A stretch of 45,699 bases of DNA, taken from the NCBI GenBank assembly GCA_028288405.1, contig JAQBNS010000083.1:1-45699 (forward strand). The letters run 5' to 3'. The notes below the pieces were generated by a model. That model worked only from the letters and a program-made list of their open reading frames with translations, did no database searches and had not been told where the DNA came from. Position 1 is the stretch's first letter. Each line of letters starts with the position of its first letter. Source of the DNA: Chitinophagaceae bacterium (GTDB taxonomy: Bacteria > Bacteroidota > Bacteroidia > Cytophagales > Cytophagaceae). Below, piece by piece: positions 1 through 9,016 of this stretch. A program made the translations under genes and the position numbers.

Positions 1-2
1 TG

Positions 3-2831
3 ATCGGTGGTATGGTATTGCACGAAGGTAAAATTTCTGAAATGGCAACCGGTGAAGGTAAAACATTAGTGGCTACACTTCCTTCTTATTTGAATGCATT
101 GGGTGGAAGAGGAGTTCATATTGTAACGGTCAATGATTACTTAGCAAAACGAGACAGCGAATGGATGGCTCCATTGATGGAGTTCCACGGATTGAATGTA
201 GACTGTATCGACAAATACGAAGCACATTCTGACGGCAGAAGAGCAGCGTATGACGCGGACATCACTTACGGAACAAACAACGAATTTGGGTTCGACTACT
301 TACGCGACAACATGGCAAGAAATAAAGATGAGCGTGTACAACGCGGACATCATTATGCCATGGTCGATGAAGTCGATTCCGTGTTGATTGATGATGCACG
401 TACACCATTGATTATTTCTGGTCCTGTACCGAAAGGCGATAAACACGAATTCTATGATTTGAAACCACGCATTTACAGAGTGGTAGAAGAACAAAAGAAA
501 ATGGTTAACGCGTACTTAGTAGAAGCGAAAAAGAAAATAGCAGAAGGAAACGAAAAAGAAGGAGGGTTGTCCTTGTTCCGCGCTTACCGTGGTTTCCCTA
601 AGCATAAAGCATTGATTAAGTATTTGAGTGAAACAGGTATTCGTGCCGTGTTGCATAAAACAGAAAATGAATTCATGCAGGAAAACAGCAAGCGCATGCC
701 TGAGGCTGATGCTCCGCTATATTTTACCATCGATGAAAAACACAACAACGTTGAGTTAACCGATAAAGGAATCGACTTCATTACCGGTGAAGGAGAAGAT
801 CCTAATTTATTTATCCTTCCGGATCTTTCTGTGGGATTGAATGCGATTGAAAAAGATAAGAGTCTTTCCGAAGAAATTCGTTTGGAAAGAAAAGAAGTCC
901 TGATCGATGATTTCAGTTTGAAGAGTGAAAGAGTGCACTCCTTGAACCAATTGTTGAAGGCTTATGCGTTGTTTGAAAAAGATACAGACTATATCATTGT
1001 TGAGAACAAGGTTAAAATCGTAGACGAGCAAACAGGTCGTGTGATGGAAGGCCGTCGTTATTCAGATGGATTACACCAGGCATTAGAAGCAAAAGAAAAT
1101 GTGAAAGTCGAAGATGCTTCCCAGACTTATGCTACGGTGACTTTGCAAAATTATTTCAGAATGTACCATAAACTATCCGGTATGACGGGTACTGCGGAAA
1201 CAGAAGCAGGTGAGTTTATGGAAATCTATAAACTGGATGTAGTGGTTATTCCTACGAATAAACCGGCATCCAGAAAAGATGATCAGGATAAAGTTTACAA
1301 AACAACACGTGAGAAATACAATGCCGTTGCAGAAGAGATCGTGCAGTTGACTCAAAAAGGAAGACCGGTATTGGTGGGTACGACTTCAGTAGAAATTTCC
1401 GAATTGCTGAGTCGTATGCTAAAAATGCGCAGCGTGAATCATCAGGTGTTGAATGCGAAGCTACACGCGAAAGAAGCGGATATTGTAGCAGAAGCAGGTA
1501 AGCCAGGCACTGTAACGATTGCCACCAACATGGCAGGTCGTGGTACGGATATTAAATTAACGGCAGAATCTAAAGCAGCGGGAGGTTTAGCTATCGTCGG
1601 TACAGAACGTCATGAATCACGTCGTGTCGACAGGCAGTTGAGAGGACGCTCAGGACGTCAGGGCGATCCGGGTACATCACAATTCTTCGTATCGTTGGAA
1701 GACAACCTGATGCGTTTGTTCGGATCAGAACGTATCGTGAAGTTGATGGATAGAATGGGATTAGACGAAGGAGAAGTGATTCAACACTCCATGATCACCA
1801 ACTCTATCGAAAGAGCACAGAAGCGTGTAGAAGAAAACAACTTCGGAGTACGTAAGCGTTTGTTAGAGTATGACAACGTCATGAACTCTCAACGTGAAGT
1901 GATTTACAAGAGAAGAAAAAATGCTTTGGAAGGAGAGCGTTTGCAGTTGGATGTCCTCAACATGATCTATGATGTTTGCGACGAAACGGTCAATGCCAAT
2001 CATGGCAAAGGAGGTTACGACAATTTCAAATTGCAACTGATTAAAACATTCGGCTTGAACAGTACAGTGGATGAAATCGCTTTCGGTTCTTACAAAGCGG
2101 CTGATTTATCTGCTAAGGTATACCAAGAGTTATTGAGGCACTACAGAGAACGCATTGAGCGTTTCATGCAATTGCATTATCCGATGTTTAAGGATTTGTA
2201 TGTAAACAGAGGGGCTACCATAGAAAATATCATCATTCCATTCTCTGACGGAAAACGTCAGATCAATGTATTGGCGAAGTTGGATAAACTGGTAGCTGAA
2301 AAATCTTCTGAATTACAAAAGTCACTAGAGAAGTCCATAACACTTGCCGTGATCGATACCTTATGGATCGAGCATTTGAGAGAAATGGACGATTTGAAAC
2401 AGTCGGTGCAAAATGCCGGTTACGAGCAAAAGGATCCATTGCTGGTTTACAAATTTGAAGCATTCCAATTGTTTAAAACATTCATCGCTAAAGTAAACGA
2501 AGAGACCTTGTCTTTCTTGTTTAGAGCAGATGTGATGGTGCAACAAGATCAACCTCAGGTAAAGGAAGCAAGAAGAGAGCAACCGGTGAAAAAACAATAC
2601 ACCGAGAACAAAGCGGAAGTAGAATCCATGTTGGGTGCTTTGGCTCAAAACAACAGACAACAAGCTCCGCAAGAAGATCAAAAAATAATGCCTGTTAAAT
2701 CCTCTAAGATTGCCGGTAGAAATGATCGGGTGTCTGTTCAATATCCCGATGGCAGTGTTCGCAAGGATGTTAAATATAAGACCGTAGAAGAAGACATCGC
2801 CAATAACCGTTGTGTATTACTAGAAGACTAA
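3..2831 (+). CDS. secA: Protein translocase ATPase SecA (5' end outside the window)
   Basis: SecA is the cytoplasmic ATPase that drives unfolded preproteins through SecYEG. The reading frame is open from the first bases, so the true start lies upstream; the first Met in view (base 12) is internal. Visible motifs, numbered from that Met, are the Walker A ATGEGKT (12-18), the [18 protein letters not shown] region, and the helicase-like [12 protein letters not shown] and [14 protein letters not shown] motifs. The tail is a Gln/Lys-rich linker ending NNRCVLLED, with no CxCx8CH zinc site, as in many Bacteroidota. The preprotein-binding region carries the longer insertion typical of this phylum. 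A SPOR lipoprotein gene follows after 4 bp and an amidohydrolase after that, so the three are probably cotranscribed. Identity is certain; only the N-terminus is missing. Confidence 0.98.
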   Translation: MGGMVLHEGKISEMATGEGKTLVATLPSYLNALGGRGVHIVTVNDYLAKRDSEWMAPLMEFHGLNVDCIDKYEAHSDGRRAAYDADITYGTNNEFGFDYLRDNMARNKDERVQRGHHYAMVDEVDSVLIDDARTPLIISGPVPKGDKHEFYDLKPRIYRVVEEQKKMVNAYLVEAKKKIAEGNEKEGGLSLFRAYRGFPKHKALIKYLSETGIRAVLHKTENEFMQENSKRMPEADAPLYFTIDEKHNNVELTDKGIDFITGEGEDPNLFILPDLSVGLNAIEKDKSLSEEIRLERKEVLIDDFSLKSERVHSLNQLLKAYALFEKDTDYIIVENKVKIVDEQTGRVMEGRRYSDGLHQALEAKENVKVEDASQTYATVTLQNYFRMYHKLSGMTGTAETEAGEFMEIYKLDVVVIPTNKPASRKDDQDKVYKTTREKYNAVAEEIVQLTQKGRPVLVGTTSVEISELLSRMLKMRSVNHQVLNAKLHAKEADIVAEAGKPGTVTIATNMAGRGTDIKLTAESKAAGGLAIVGTERHESRRVDRQLRGRSGRQGDPGTSQFFVSLEDNLMRLFGSERIVKLMDRMGLDEGEVIQHSMITNSIERAQKRVEENNFGVRKRLLEYDNVMNSQREVIYKRRKNALEGERLQLDVLNMIYDVCDETVNANHGKGGYDNFKLQLIKTFGLNSTVDEIAFGSYKAADLSAKVYQELLRHYRERIERFMQLHYPMFKDLYVNRGATIENIIIPFSDGKRQINVLAKLDKLVAEKSSELQKSLEKSITLAVIDTLWIEHLREMDDLKQSVQNAGYEQKDPLLVYKFEAFQLFKTFIAKVNEETLSFLFRADVMVQQDQPQVKEARREQPVKKQYTENKAEVESMLGALAQNNRQQAPQEDQKIMPVKSSKIAGRNDRVSVQYPDGSVRKDVKYKTVEEDIANNRCVLLED

Positions 2832-2835
2832 ACCA

Positions 2836-3342
2836 ATGCGCATACAACCTTATTTGATCGTCGGAATCGCTTTAATTATCTTGTCTTCTTGCAAGGGAGG
2901 TAGTAAAGTGACAAGCAGTACCCCAAAAAAGGTAGATGAAGATTTGAGTAAGTATGTATACCAGCCTAAGTCTGCTGCTGAAGCCAAGACGGAGAATCCG
3001 GCAACTGTCAATCTCTCCGGAATTTCTTTTGACAAGCAGATCAATGGCCATATCAATCCCATCATGGATTCTATTGCAGTATCCAATAGAAGATACCACA
3101 GTGCTCCGGGTTATCGCATCATGGTATACTCAGGTAACAGCAGTATAGAGTCTGCCGATGTTCGCAAAGAAGTTTACGAATGGAGCAGAGATTATGAGGT
3201 TTATACACAATACAAGCAACCCGCATTTCGTGTAAAGGTTGGTAATTTTGAAGACAGGATCAGTGCCAATTACGTATTTTCTGATTTGGTTAAATTTTTC
3301 CCTAATGCTGTTATCATTCCTGATCAGATAGAAATTAAATAA
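2836..3342 (+). CDS. SPOR-domain-like lipoprotein
   Basis: A 168-residue lipoprotein. The N-terminus is a hydrophobic signal (residues 4-16) followed by the lipobox LSSC with Cys19. Residues 20-80 are a low-complexity Ser/Lys/Ala linker. The C-terminal part (about 110-168) has the alternating pattern GYRIMVYSGNSS ... FRVKVGNF ... YVFSDLVKFFPNAVII expected of a SPOR/sporulation-related repeat, which in other bacteria binds denuded peptidoglycan glycans. I infer a cell-envelope protein anchored in a membrane with its SPOR domain in the periplasm. It sits 4 bp after secA and 2 bp before the amidohydrolase gene, in one apparent operon. The SPOR call rests on pattern recognition, not on an invariant motif. 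Confidence 0.8.
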   Translation: MRIQPYLIVGIALIILSSCKGGSKVTSSTPKKVDEDLSKYVYQPKSAAEAKTENPATVNLSGISFDKQINGHINPIMDSIAVSNRRYHSAPGYRIMVYSGNSSIESADVRKEVYEWSRDYEVYTQYKQPAFRVKVGNFEDRISANYVFSDLVKFFPNAVIIPDQIEIK

Positions 3343-3344
3343 GC

Positions 3345-4535
3345 ATGAGCTTAAAAGAAAAAATCAAAACCCTCGCCACGGAGTATGCTGCTGATGTCAT
3401 TTCCTACAGAAGACATCTGCATGCTCATCCTGAACTTTCTTTTGAAGAAGTGCAGACAGCGAAGTTTGTAGCCGATCAACTGGAAAGTTTTGGTGTAAAA
3501 GTACAGCGCGGTGTGGCAGACACCGGTGTGGTAGGAATTATAGAAGGTAAAAATCCTTCGAAGAAAATCATTGCTCTTCGTGCAGACATGGATGCATTGC
3601 CGATCGAAGAAAAGAATGAGGTAACTTATAAGTCACAGAATAACGGAGTGATGCATGCTTGCGGGCACGATGCACACACCGCTTCTTTGCTCGGTACGTC
3701 CAGAATATTAAGTGCCATTAAAAACGAATTTGAAGGAACGGTTAAATTGATTTTTCAACCGGGAGAAGAAAAAATTCCGGGTGGAGCATCGTTGATGATT
3801 AAAGCGGGTGTCTTACAAAATCCCAGACCGGCAAATATTTTAGGCCAACATGTGATGACAATGATTCCCGCGGGTAAAGTGGGTTTCAGAGAAGGCATGT
3901 ACATGGCCAGTGCAGATGAAATCTATGTGACCGTGAAAGGCAAAGGTGGCCACGCCGCTATGCCGGATAAGAACATCGATCCGATTTTGATTGCTTCTCA
4001 CATCATCATCGCCTTGCAACAGATTGTTAGCAGAAATTGTGATCCACGTATTCCTTGTGTATTGTCGTTTGGTAATATCATCGGCAAAGGAGCAACCAAT
4101 GTTATTCCGGAAGAAGTGAAGATCGAAGGGACGTTTCGTACGTTGAACGAAGCGTGGAGAAAAGAAGCCCATGTGAAGATGAAGAAAATGGCGGAAGCCA
4201 TTGCGGAAGGCATGGGTGGCAGTTGTGAGTTTACCATTTTGAACGGTTACCCCTTTCTAAAAAATGATCCGGCGCTTACACAACGCATGAAAGCCAATGC
4301 AGAAGAATTGTTAGGCAAAGAAAATGTAATTGATCTTGACCTATGGATGGCTGCGGAAGACTTTGCTTATTATACACAAGAGCTGGATGCTTGCTTTTAT
4401 AGATTAGGAGTGCGTAATGACGCACGAGGAATAACTTCTGGTGTGCATACTGCAACTTTTGATATTGATGAAGCTGCACTTCAGACAGGCTCAGCGCTGA
4501 TGGCTTGGTTGGCGGTGAAGGAATTGGGAAACTGA
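3345..4535 (+). CDS. M20-family amidohydrolase (N-acyl-amino-acid / hippurate hydrolase type)
   Basis: A 396-residue cytosolic metallopeptidase-fold enzyme of the M20D amidohydrolase group, which removes acyl groups from N-acyl amino acids or related amides. The metal-binding signature HACGHDAH lies at residues 104-111 with the nearby catalytic-acid region QPGEEKIPGGA (138-148). Earlier conserved blocks are RRHLHAHPELSFEE (22-35) and RADMDALPIEE (79-89). A dimerisation lid follows in the middle (GKGGHAAMPDKNIDPI) and the C-terminal metal ligand lies near GVHTATFDIDE. Length is normal for the family. It is the last gene of the secA run and is followed by a strong terminator nested in a 34-bp inverted repeat. 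Substrate cannot be read from the sequence. Confidence 0.93.
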   Translation: MSLKEKIKTLATEYAADVISYRRHLHAHPELSFEEVQTAKFVADQLESFGVKVQRGVADTGVVGIIEGKNPSKKIIALRADMDALPIEEKNEVTYKSQNNGVMHACGHDAHTASLLGTSRILSAIKNEFEGTVKLIFQPGEEKIPGGASLMIKAGVLQNPRPANILGQHVMTMIPAGKVGFREGMYMASADEIYVTVKGKGGHAAMPDKNIDPILIASHIIIALQQIVSRNCDPRIPCVLSFGNIIGKGATNVIPEEVKIEGTFRTLNEAWRKEAHVKMKKMAEAIAEGMGGSCEFTILNGYPFLKNDPALTQRMKANAEELLGKENVIDLDLWMAAEDFAYYTQELDACFYRLGVRNDARGITSGVHTATFDIDEAALQTGSALMAWLAVKELGN

Positions 4536-4547
4536 TATTTTCAATCG

Positions 4548-4684
4548 AGCTGTCTTGCCCCTAAATCCCCTGAAGGGGACTGTAGTTTGAGATAAAACAA
4601 AAAGCCCATCGCATATTTATACGATGGGCTTTTTGTTTAGTAAATAGTAAAGTCCCCTTCAGGGGATTTAGGGGCAAGACAGCT
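4548..4684. repeat. Perfect 34-bp inverted repeat of the GTCCCCTTCAGGGGATT family
   Basis: The arms at 4548-4581 and 4651-4684 are exact reverse complements. Each contains the self-complementary core GTCCCCTTCAGGGG followed by ATTTAGGGGCAAGACAG. They enclose an intrinsic terminator, giving a double, concentric hairpin between the convergent amidohydrolase and polyketide synthase genes. Related copies lie at 6673-6907 and 21264-21381. I read this as a dispersed REP-like intergenic repeat, not a gene. Confidence 0.9.
4599..4634. terminator. Bidirectional intrinsic terminator
   Basis: A 13-bp perfect stem (4599-4611 with 4622-4634, core AAGCCCATCG/CGATGGGCTT) around a 10-nt loop. An A-tract on the left and a T-tract on the right let it end transcription in both directions. 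It lies between the convergent amidohydrolase (+) and type III PKS (-) genes. Confidence 0.9.
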
Positions 4685-4694
4685 TAAATAGGTT

Positions 4695-5759
4695 TTAACT
4701 ACGTTCTAACAACATCGCTTCTATGGTCAACCCCGGCCCAAAAGACATCACACTGACTTTTTCTTTGGCTTTGACGGTAGCATTTTGAAGCATGGTATAT
4801 AGTACAAATAAAATAGTAGGTGAAGACATGTTGCCGTAATTTTTTAATACGGCATAAGAATCCGTCAAATCTTCTACGCTTTTATCTAATGTTTTTAAGA
4901 GCGTATCCAGTATTTTTTTTCCTCCGGGATGTATCGCTACATGTTCCGATGCTCCGATGTCGAAGGGACTATCTTTTAACAAATGCTGCATACCATTATT
5001 CAATAGGTTCGGAACATAAGACGATAAAACCATTTCGAATCCTTTTGAAGTAATATCCCAACACATGTCGGTGTTGCCTTCTTTCCAAAGAGCCGCGTGG
5101 AATTGCTTGATCTCGAAAAGACTATTGTTGCTTTTATTATTGATGAGTACGGCTGCCGCTCCATCGGAAAATAAAGTGTTGGACAATACACTGTCGTCAG
5201 AAGTAGAAGGCTGATAATGTAACGTGCAGAGTTCCACACAGACCACTAATACTTGTGCGTTATGTTGTGAGCTGGCAATAGCATCTGCCATGCGTAATGC
5301 GTTAATGGCGGCATTGCAACCCATGAAGTTTAAGCAAGCCCTCGCTACGGTTCTTGGTAAATCTAATTGTGTGATGATATCAATATCTAAACCCGGAGCA
5401 TACATGCCAGTACAACTCACGGTGATCAGATGAGTGATGGATTGTTTTTCAATACCTTGGGATTGCGCCAAACAGTTGTCAATAGCTTGAAGTGCGAGTG
5501 AAAGCGCTTCTTTTTTATAGACCTGCATACGTTCTTCCACAAGAGGAATGTCTTGCATGAAAGACGCATCATTTTTTGTGGTTCCAAAATCAGGCAGTAT
5601 AGAGTATCTCGTTTCTACACCAGAAGCACGAAAGGCTGCCCGTAGTTTTTTTTGTTGTTCGATAGCAGCGCCGTCATCGAGCATAAAAGAAAGAATATCT
5701 TTCTGTAGATGTTGGTACGGTGGATTTGCTATGCCAATAGAATTAATATAACTTGACAT
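4695..5759 (-). CDS. Type III polyketide synthase (chalcone-synthase family)
   Basis: A 354-residue homodimeric-type ketosynthase that would extend an acyl-CoA starter with malonyl-CoA without an acyl carrier protein. The full catalytic triad is visible: Cys148 in NFMGCNAAINA, His277 in AIHPGGKKIL and Asn310 in LKNYGNMSSP. The C-terminal loop MSFGPGLTIE (338-347) matches the family G-F-G-P-G loop. The stop is followed by a repeat-flanked terminator shared with the convergent amidohydrolase gene. The start codon is only 17 bp from that of the divergent UbiA gene, so these two and the FAD oxidoreductase probably form one pathway making a prenylated or reduced polyketide such as an alkylresorcinol, pyrone or quinone-like lipid. 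Product identity is inference; the enzyme family is firm. Confidence 0.95.
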   Translation of the reverse strand: MSSYINSIGIANPPYQHLQKDILSFMLDDGAAIEQQKKLRAAFRASGVETRYSILPDFGTTKNDASFMQDIPLVEERMQVYKKEALSLALQAIDNCLAQSQGIEKQSITHLITVSCTGMYAPGLDIDIITQLDLPRTVARACLNFMGCNAAINALRMADAIASSQHNAQVLVVCVELCTLHYQPSTSDDSVLSNTLFSDGAAAVLINNKSNNSLFEIKQFHAALWKEGNTDMCWDITSKGFEMVLSSYVPNLLNNGMQHLLKDSPFDIGASEHVAIHPGGKKILDTLLKTLDKSVEDLTDSYAVLKNYGNMSSPTILFVLYTMLQNATVKAKEKVSVMSFGPGLTIEAMLLERS

Positions 5760-5776
5760 ACCTAAAGATAGAACAA

Positions 5777-6646
5777 ATGGTAAAAAAAGCTACACTCATC
5801 CATTTAAGAATTCCATTTTCTTTTTTCTTGATGCCTTTTTTTATTTTTGGAATCAGTCAGCTGGCAGACATTACCTGGTGGAAAATCTCTGTGGCATTTA
5901 TTGTCGTTCACTTTTTTCACAATGGCGCGAGCAATGCTTTCAATAGTTATTTTGACAAAGATGAAGGAAGTATAGGAGGTATTGAGAATCCGCCACCGGT
6001 GGACAAAGAACTGTATTTTGTTTCATTGATTTTTGATGTATTGGCTGTTGCTCTAGGATACCTGGTCAATCCTTATTTTGCTATCATGGTATTCATCATT
6101 GGACTTGCATCGAAAGCCTATAGCCATCCCATGATTCGATTTAAAAAGTATGCGGTATTGGGGTTATTGATTGTTGCTTTTTTTCAAGGTTTCTGGACTT
6201 ACTATATGGTGATTGTTGCGCAGTATGGTTTTACGTCTTCCATTTTTTCTCAACAAAATTTATTTGCAGGTTGTATCTGTTCACTCATGCTATTAGGCTC
6301 CTATCCGATGACTCAGATTTATCAGCATGAGGAAGATGCGAAGAGAGGAGATTATACATTCAGCTTGTTATTGGGCATCAAAGGCAGCTTCGTTTGGACA
6401 ATGAGTATATTCTCTGTAGCCTCCATTTTGTTTATAGGATATTTTGTAACCTACGACTCATGGCTTGTCGCTGCATTATTTATTTTGTTGACTTCGCCGG
6501 TGGTTATTTACTTCTTGAATTGGATGCGGAAAACATGGCTGGACGAAACTAAGGCAAACTATAAATCAACCATGCGATTGAATTTATTATCTGCCATTTG
6601 TTTCAATTTGTTTTTTGTGGGATTGATTATATTGAAGTGCTTGTAG
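5777..6646 (+). CDS. UbiA-family prenyltransferase
   Basis: A polytopic inner-membrane protein (289 residues from this ATG) of the UbiA superfamily, which transfers polyprenyl groups to aromatic or other acceptors. The first Asp-rich region reads NAFNSYFDKDEGSIGG and the second reads YQHEEDAKRGDYTFSLLLG, matching the two Mg-diphosphate motifs in position and spacing, with about eight or nine hydrophobic helices. I chose the ATG at 5777 because the only upstream in-frame alternative is a TTG at 5753 that overlaps the divergent PKS start. No clear ribosome binding site is present, as usual in this phylum. Divergent pairing with the type III PKS and nearness of a geranylgeranyl-reductase-like gene suggest it prenylates the PKS product. 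MenA/UbiA housekeeping roles are less likely given the context. Confidence 0.88.
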   Translation: MVKKATLIHLRIPFSFFLMPFFIFGISQLADITWWKISVAFIVVHFFHNGASNAFNSYFDKDEGSIGGIENPPPVDKELYFVSLIFDVLAVALGYLVNPYFAIMVFIIGLASKAYSHPMIRFKKYAVLGLLIVAFFQGFWTYYMVIVAQYGFTSSIFSQQNLFAGCICSLMLLGSYPMTQIYQHEEDAKRGDYTFSLLLGIKGSFVWTMSIFSVASILFIGYFVTYDSWLVAALFILLTSPVVIYFLNWMRKTWLDETKANYKSTMRLNLLSAICFNLFFVGLIILKCL

Positions 6647-6672
6647 GATAGGTATTATTCTTTTAACCCAAA

Positions 6673-6907
6673 CTGTCTGACCCCTAAATCCCCTAAAGAG
6701 GACTTCCCAGCAATCACAGCCGTGTAACTTTTATTCTCTTATTATTTTATTACAATGAAGACATTATTCACAACGAAGTGAAGTCCCCTTTAGGGGATTT
6801 AGGGGTCAGACAGCAAGAGCAACAGCATACAGCAAGAAAAGAGTTGTTGCTCTTGCTACATACTCATTACTGTCAAGTCCCCTTTAGGGGATTTAGGGGT
6901 CAGACAG
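6673..6907. repeat. Three copies of the GTCCCCTTTAGGGGATT repeat plus a small hairpin
   Basis: Copies lie at 6673-6705 (inverted, with small differences), 6781-6813 and 6875-6907. The first two face each other and can form a long stem; the third is a direct copy of the second. Between copies two and three there is an 11-bp perfect stem (6813-6823 with 6846-6856, core GCAAGAGCAAC). The arms carry CTGTCTGACCCCTAAATC, a variant of the unit seen at 4548. This fills the whole gap between the convergent UbiA and FAD-oxidoreductase genes; no ordinary U-tract terminator is obvious, so the repeats may do that job. Confidence 0.85.
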
Positions 6908-6913
6908 TCTGAA

Positions 6914-8047
6914 TTAAAATTCATTGCTTTTTTTAACCTCCAAAATTTTCCCATGAGTTTTTGAAATGATCCAGCGAAGTAAAAAGGGAAAGCGAGAGAG
7001 CAGGCGTAAACTGATTTCAGTTGTTGTATTACGACCAAATAGCTTTTGAATTGTTCTGCCAATCCGCAAACGGTTTTTAAAATGAGTAGTCCATTCTTTT
7101 TTATAGTGTTTATAAATGGCTGTTTCATCCAATGTCTCTTTGTGCCGAATGATGGATTCTGATAAAAGCTTGGCCGCATGTATCGCCATAGCCATGCCGT
7201 TTCCACAAAGTGGAGCAATCATACCCGCCGAATCGCCACAAAAAATAACTTCCTGATCGGAAAGTGATTTGGGAGAAAAGGAAATTTCATTGATGACTTC
7301 AGGTGTATGAAATAAAAATTCACTGCTTGTAAAAAGTTGTTTCAAAAAAGGATTCTTATACAAAATGGCTTCTTCCATTTTTGCTATAGTGCCGTGCTTA
7401 CGAAGATTTTCTCTGGTCGTGAGATAACAAAGGCAATACGTGTCATTTTCTATTTTTGAAATTCCGCAGTATCCATCCTGAAAATTATGCAAGGCAATGA
7501 GATCATCGGGATGATGAGTACGGATATGGTATTTTACACCGATGTAGGGAGATCGCTGTTGCACAAAAGAACGATTCAGGTATTTATCGATCATGGATCG
7601 CTTGCCTTGTGCACCGATGACAAGTCTGCTTGTATATGTTTTTTGAGTCAGGCTTTTACAAATAAAACCGTCGTTTGTTTTTTGGACTTCGTAAATCTGC
7701 TCGCCTTGTACAATCGTTGCTCCGGCTTCTATCGCTTTTGTTTTTAAAAAATCGTCAAAGGCATAACGGCTGATTCCAAATGCTCCCAGGTCTAGTTTGG
7801 CTTGTAAAGAGAAACCGGATGGAGAGGTAACCATTAACGTTGAAATAGAAGTGGGTGCAAGCGTATGAGGGAAACAACCGATAGATTCCAGGAAAGGTTT
7901 TACTTCATTCGAAATGTACTCACCGCATACCCGATGAAAGGGATAGGTGTTTTTTTCTATCACCACTACTGACAATCCACTTAAAGCAAGCAGTCTTGCG
8001 TTGATGAGACCTGATAAGCCACCGCCGATGATGAGGATGTCGTACAA
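6914..8047 (-). CDS. FAD-dependent oxidoreductase, geranylgeranyl-reductase-like
   Basis: A 377-residue flavoprotein. The N-terminal Rossmann dinucleotide site reads IIGGGLSGLINARLLA with the acidic end VVVIEKN (residues 5-34). A second FAD-contact block, FCGDSAGMIAPLCGNGMAMA, matches the G-D-A-x-G-x-x-x-P-x-x-G-x-G signature of the geranylgeranyl reductase / squalene-epoxidase-like group. CGEYISNEVKPFLESIG near residue 41 is a further subgroup hallmark. Such enzymes reduce isoprenoid chains or hydroxylate aromatic rings. Being next to a UbiA prenyltransferase and a type III PKS, it probably tailors the same molecule. The start at 8047 is immediately followed upstream by a 7-bp tandem repeat array. 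Substrate unknown. Confidence 0.88.
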   Translation of the reverse strand: MYDILIIGGGLSGLINARLLALSGLSVVVIEKNTYPFHRVCGEYISNEVKPFLESIGCFPHTLAPTSISTLMVTSPSGFSLQAKLDLGAFGISRYAFDDFLKTKAIEAGATIVQGEQIYEVQKTNDGFICKSLTQKTYTSRLVIGAQGKRSMIDKYLNRSFVQQRSPYIGVKYHIRTHHPDDLIALHNFQDGYCGISKIENDTYCLCYLTTRENLRKHGTIAKMEEAILYKNPFLKQLFTSSEFLFHTPEVINEISFSPKSLSDQEVIFCGDSAGMIAPLCGNGMAMAIHAAKLLSESIIRHKETLDETAIYKHYKKEWTTHFKNRLRIGRTIQKLFGRNTTTEISLRLLSRFPFLLRWIISKTHGKILEVKKSNEF

Positions 8048-8049
8048 AA

Positions 8050-8074
8050 TAGTTGTTAGTTGTTAGTTGTTAGT
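8050..8074. repeat. TTAGTTG 7-bp tandem repeat, 3.6 copies
   Basis: The array starts 3 bp upstream of the FAD-oxidoreductase start codon, in its 5' leader. It is the reverse complement of the longer CAACTAA array at 8180-8240, so the two can pair across the 105-bp middle of this divergent promoter region. Confidence 0.9.
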
Positions 8075-8179
8075 AAAACGACTAAACTCATCATATATGT
8101 GAGGTAGAAGAACTGTGTATTAAGAATAACTTAATATATTTAATGAACCAATCTTATAAAGAATATATTTAGTTATTAT

Positions 8180-8240
8180 AACTAACAACTAACAACTAAC
8201 AACTAACAACTAACAACTAACAACTAACAACTAACAACTA
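8180..8240. repeat. AACTAAC 7-bp tandem repeat, about 8.7 copies
   Basis: An uninterrupted 61-bp array ending 4 bp before the ATG of the DUF1802 gene, so it lies in that gene's leader. The same unit recurs at 11793-11833, and looser copies lie at 11702-11730 and 21186-21210. Copy number could vary by slippage. It is not CRISPR-like: there are no spacers. Confidence 0.92.
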
Positions 8241-8244
8241 CATT

Positions 8245-8754
8245 ATGCTCGCGTTTAAAGAATGGTCCTATATCGTAACCGCGCTTGGTAAAGGGAAGCA
8301 AAGTATCATTTTGAGAAAGGGAGGAATTTCGGAAGAGAATGGGGACTTTGAATTGAAAGGGAAAGAATTTTTACTCTTTCCAACGTTGTTTCATCAGGCA
8401 GAACAATTGGTCAAACCTTCCTGGCTGCCTTTTTTGAAATCCGAGCAGTATTACGAGCAACCCGAAAAAGTAAGAATCAAGTATTTTGCCCGTGTAGTAG
8501 AAAGCCAAGTACTGACAGATTGGGAAAAAGTGAAGAAGCTGGATACTTTCCATGCCTGGAAAGAAGAAATCATCAAGGAACGTTTCACCCGTTGGGAAAA
8601 TAAGATACAAATGCTGGTGGTGCAGGTATTTGAGTTGGGTGCCGCACAAGATATTCCGTTAATGCCTGAATATGAGGGATGTAAAAGTTGGGTAGAACTG
8701 GACGTTAAAATTGATCTGATCGGAAGGCCGGTTGTTAACAGGAATATCATCTAA
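8245..8754 (+). CDS. DUF1802 family protein
   Basis: A 169-residue soluble protein of unknown function. The N-terminus LAFKEWSYIVTALGKGKQ followed by IILRKGGISEENGDFELKGKEFLLFPTLFHQ is the typical DUF1802 opening. No catalytic motif, signal peptide or membrane segment is evident. The ATG follows the AACTAAC array directly. Divergent from the FAD oxidoreductase; nothing links it to the biosynthetic cluster beyond position. Family assignment is from memory of the conserved opening. Confidence 0.82.
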   Translation: MLAFKEWSYIVTALGKGKQSIILRKGGISEENGDFELKGKEFLLFPTLFHQAEQLVKPSWLPFLKSEQYYEQPEKVRIKYFARVVESQVLTDWEKVKKLDTFHAWKEEIIKERFTRWENKIQMLVVQVFELGAAQDIPLMPEYEGCKSWVELDVKIDLIGRPVVNRNII

Positions 8755-9016
8755 GTAAAAAGGTTGCGATCAGTGTGATGACAAAAGAGACTTTTTAAGG
8801 AGCAATCTCTGAGGCGTCTATATTTTTTTAGGAGGGAGTTTGCATATTGGGATTTTCACTTTGCATATTCAGTTTTCAACCTTCGCTAAGGCTCGGTTTA
8901 ACTGCTAATCATAAAATGAGAAGCTTCGAGCATAATTTGCAAATTTTTTTTGAAGCCAAAGGGATATTTTTACTGTTAAGGATAAAAGTGCCCAGAACAA
9001 TATCCTTCCACTCATT
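8755..9016. other. Intergenic gap, no gene seen
   Basis: About 260 bp of AT-rich DNA with scattered short repeats (for example TTTGCATATT twice) and no open frame with coding character. It presumably holds the promoter of the PKD/T9SS gene, but I cannot point to a convincing TAnnTTTG box. Confidence 0.6.

Noticed and set aside
2361-2741. 126-codon minus-strand frame inside secA
   Set aside because: Antisense shadow of a strongly conserved gene; no motif or start context.
6856-7218. 120-codon frame overlapping the FAD oxidoreductase gene
   Set aside because: Shadow of the real gene on the same strand, containing repeat sequence at its 3' end.
8180-8240. Regular array resembling a small CRISPR
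   Set aside because: The repeat is only 7 bp, back to back, with no spacers and no cas genes.
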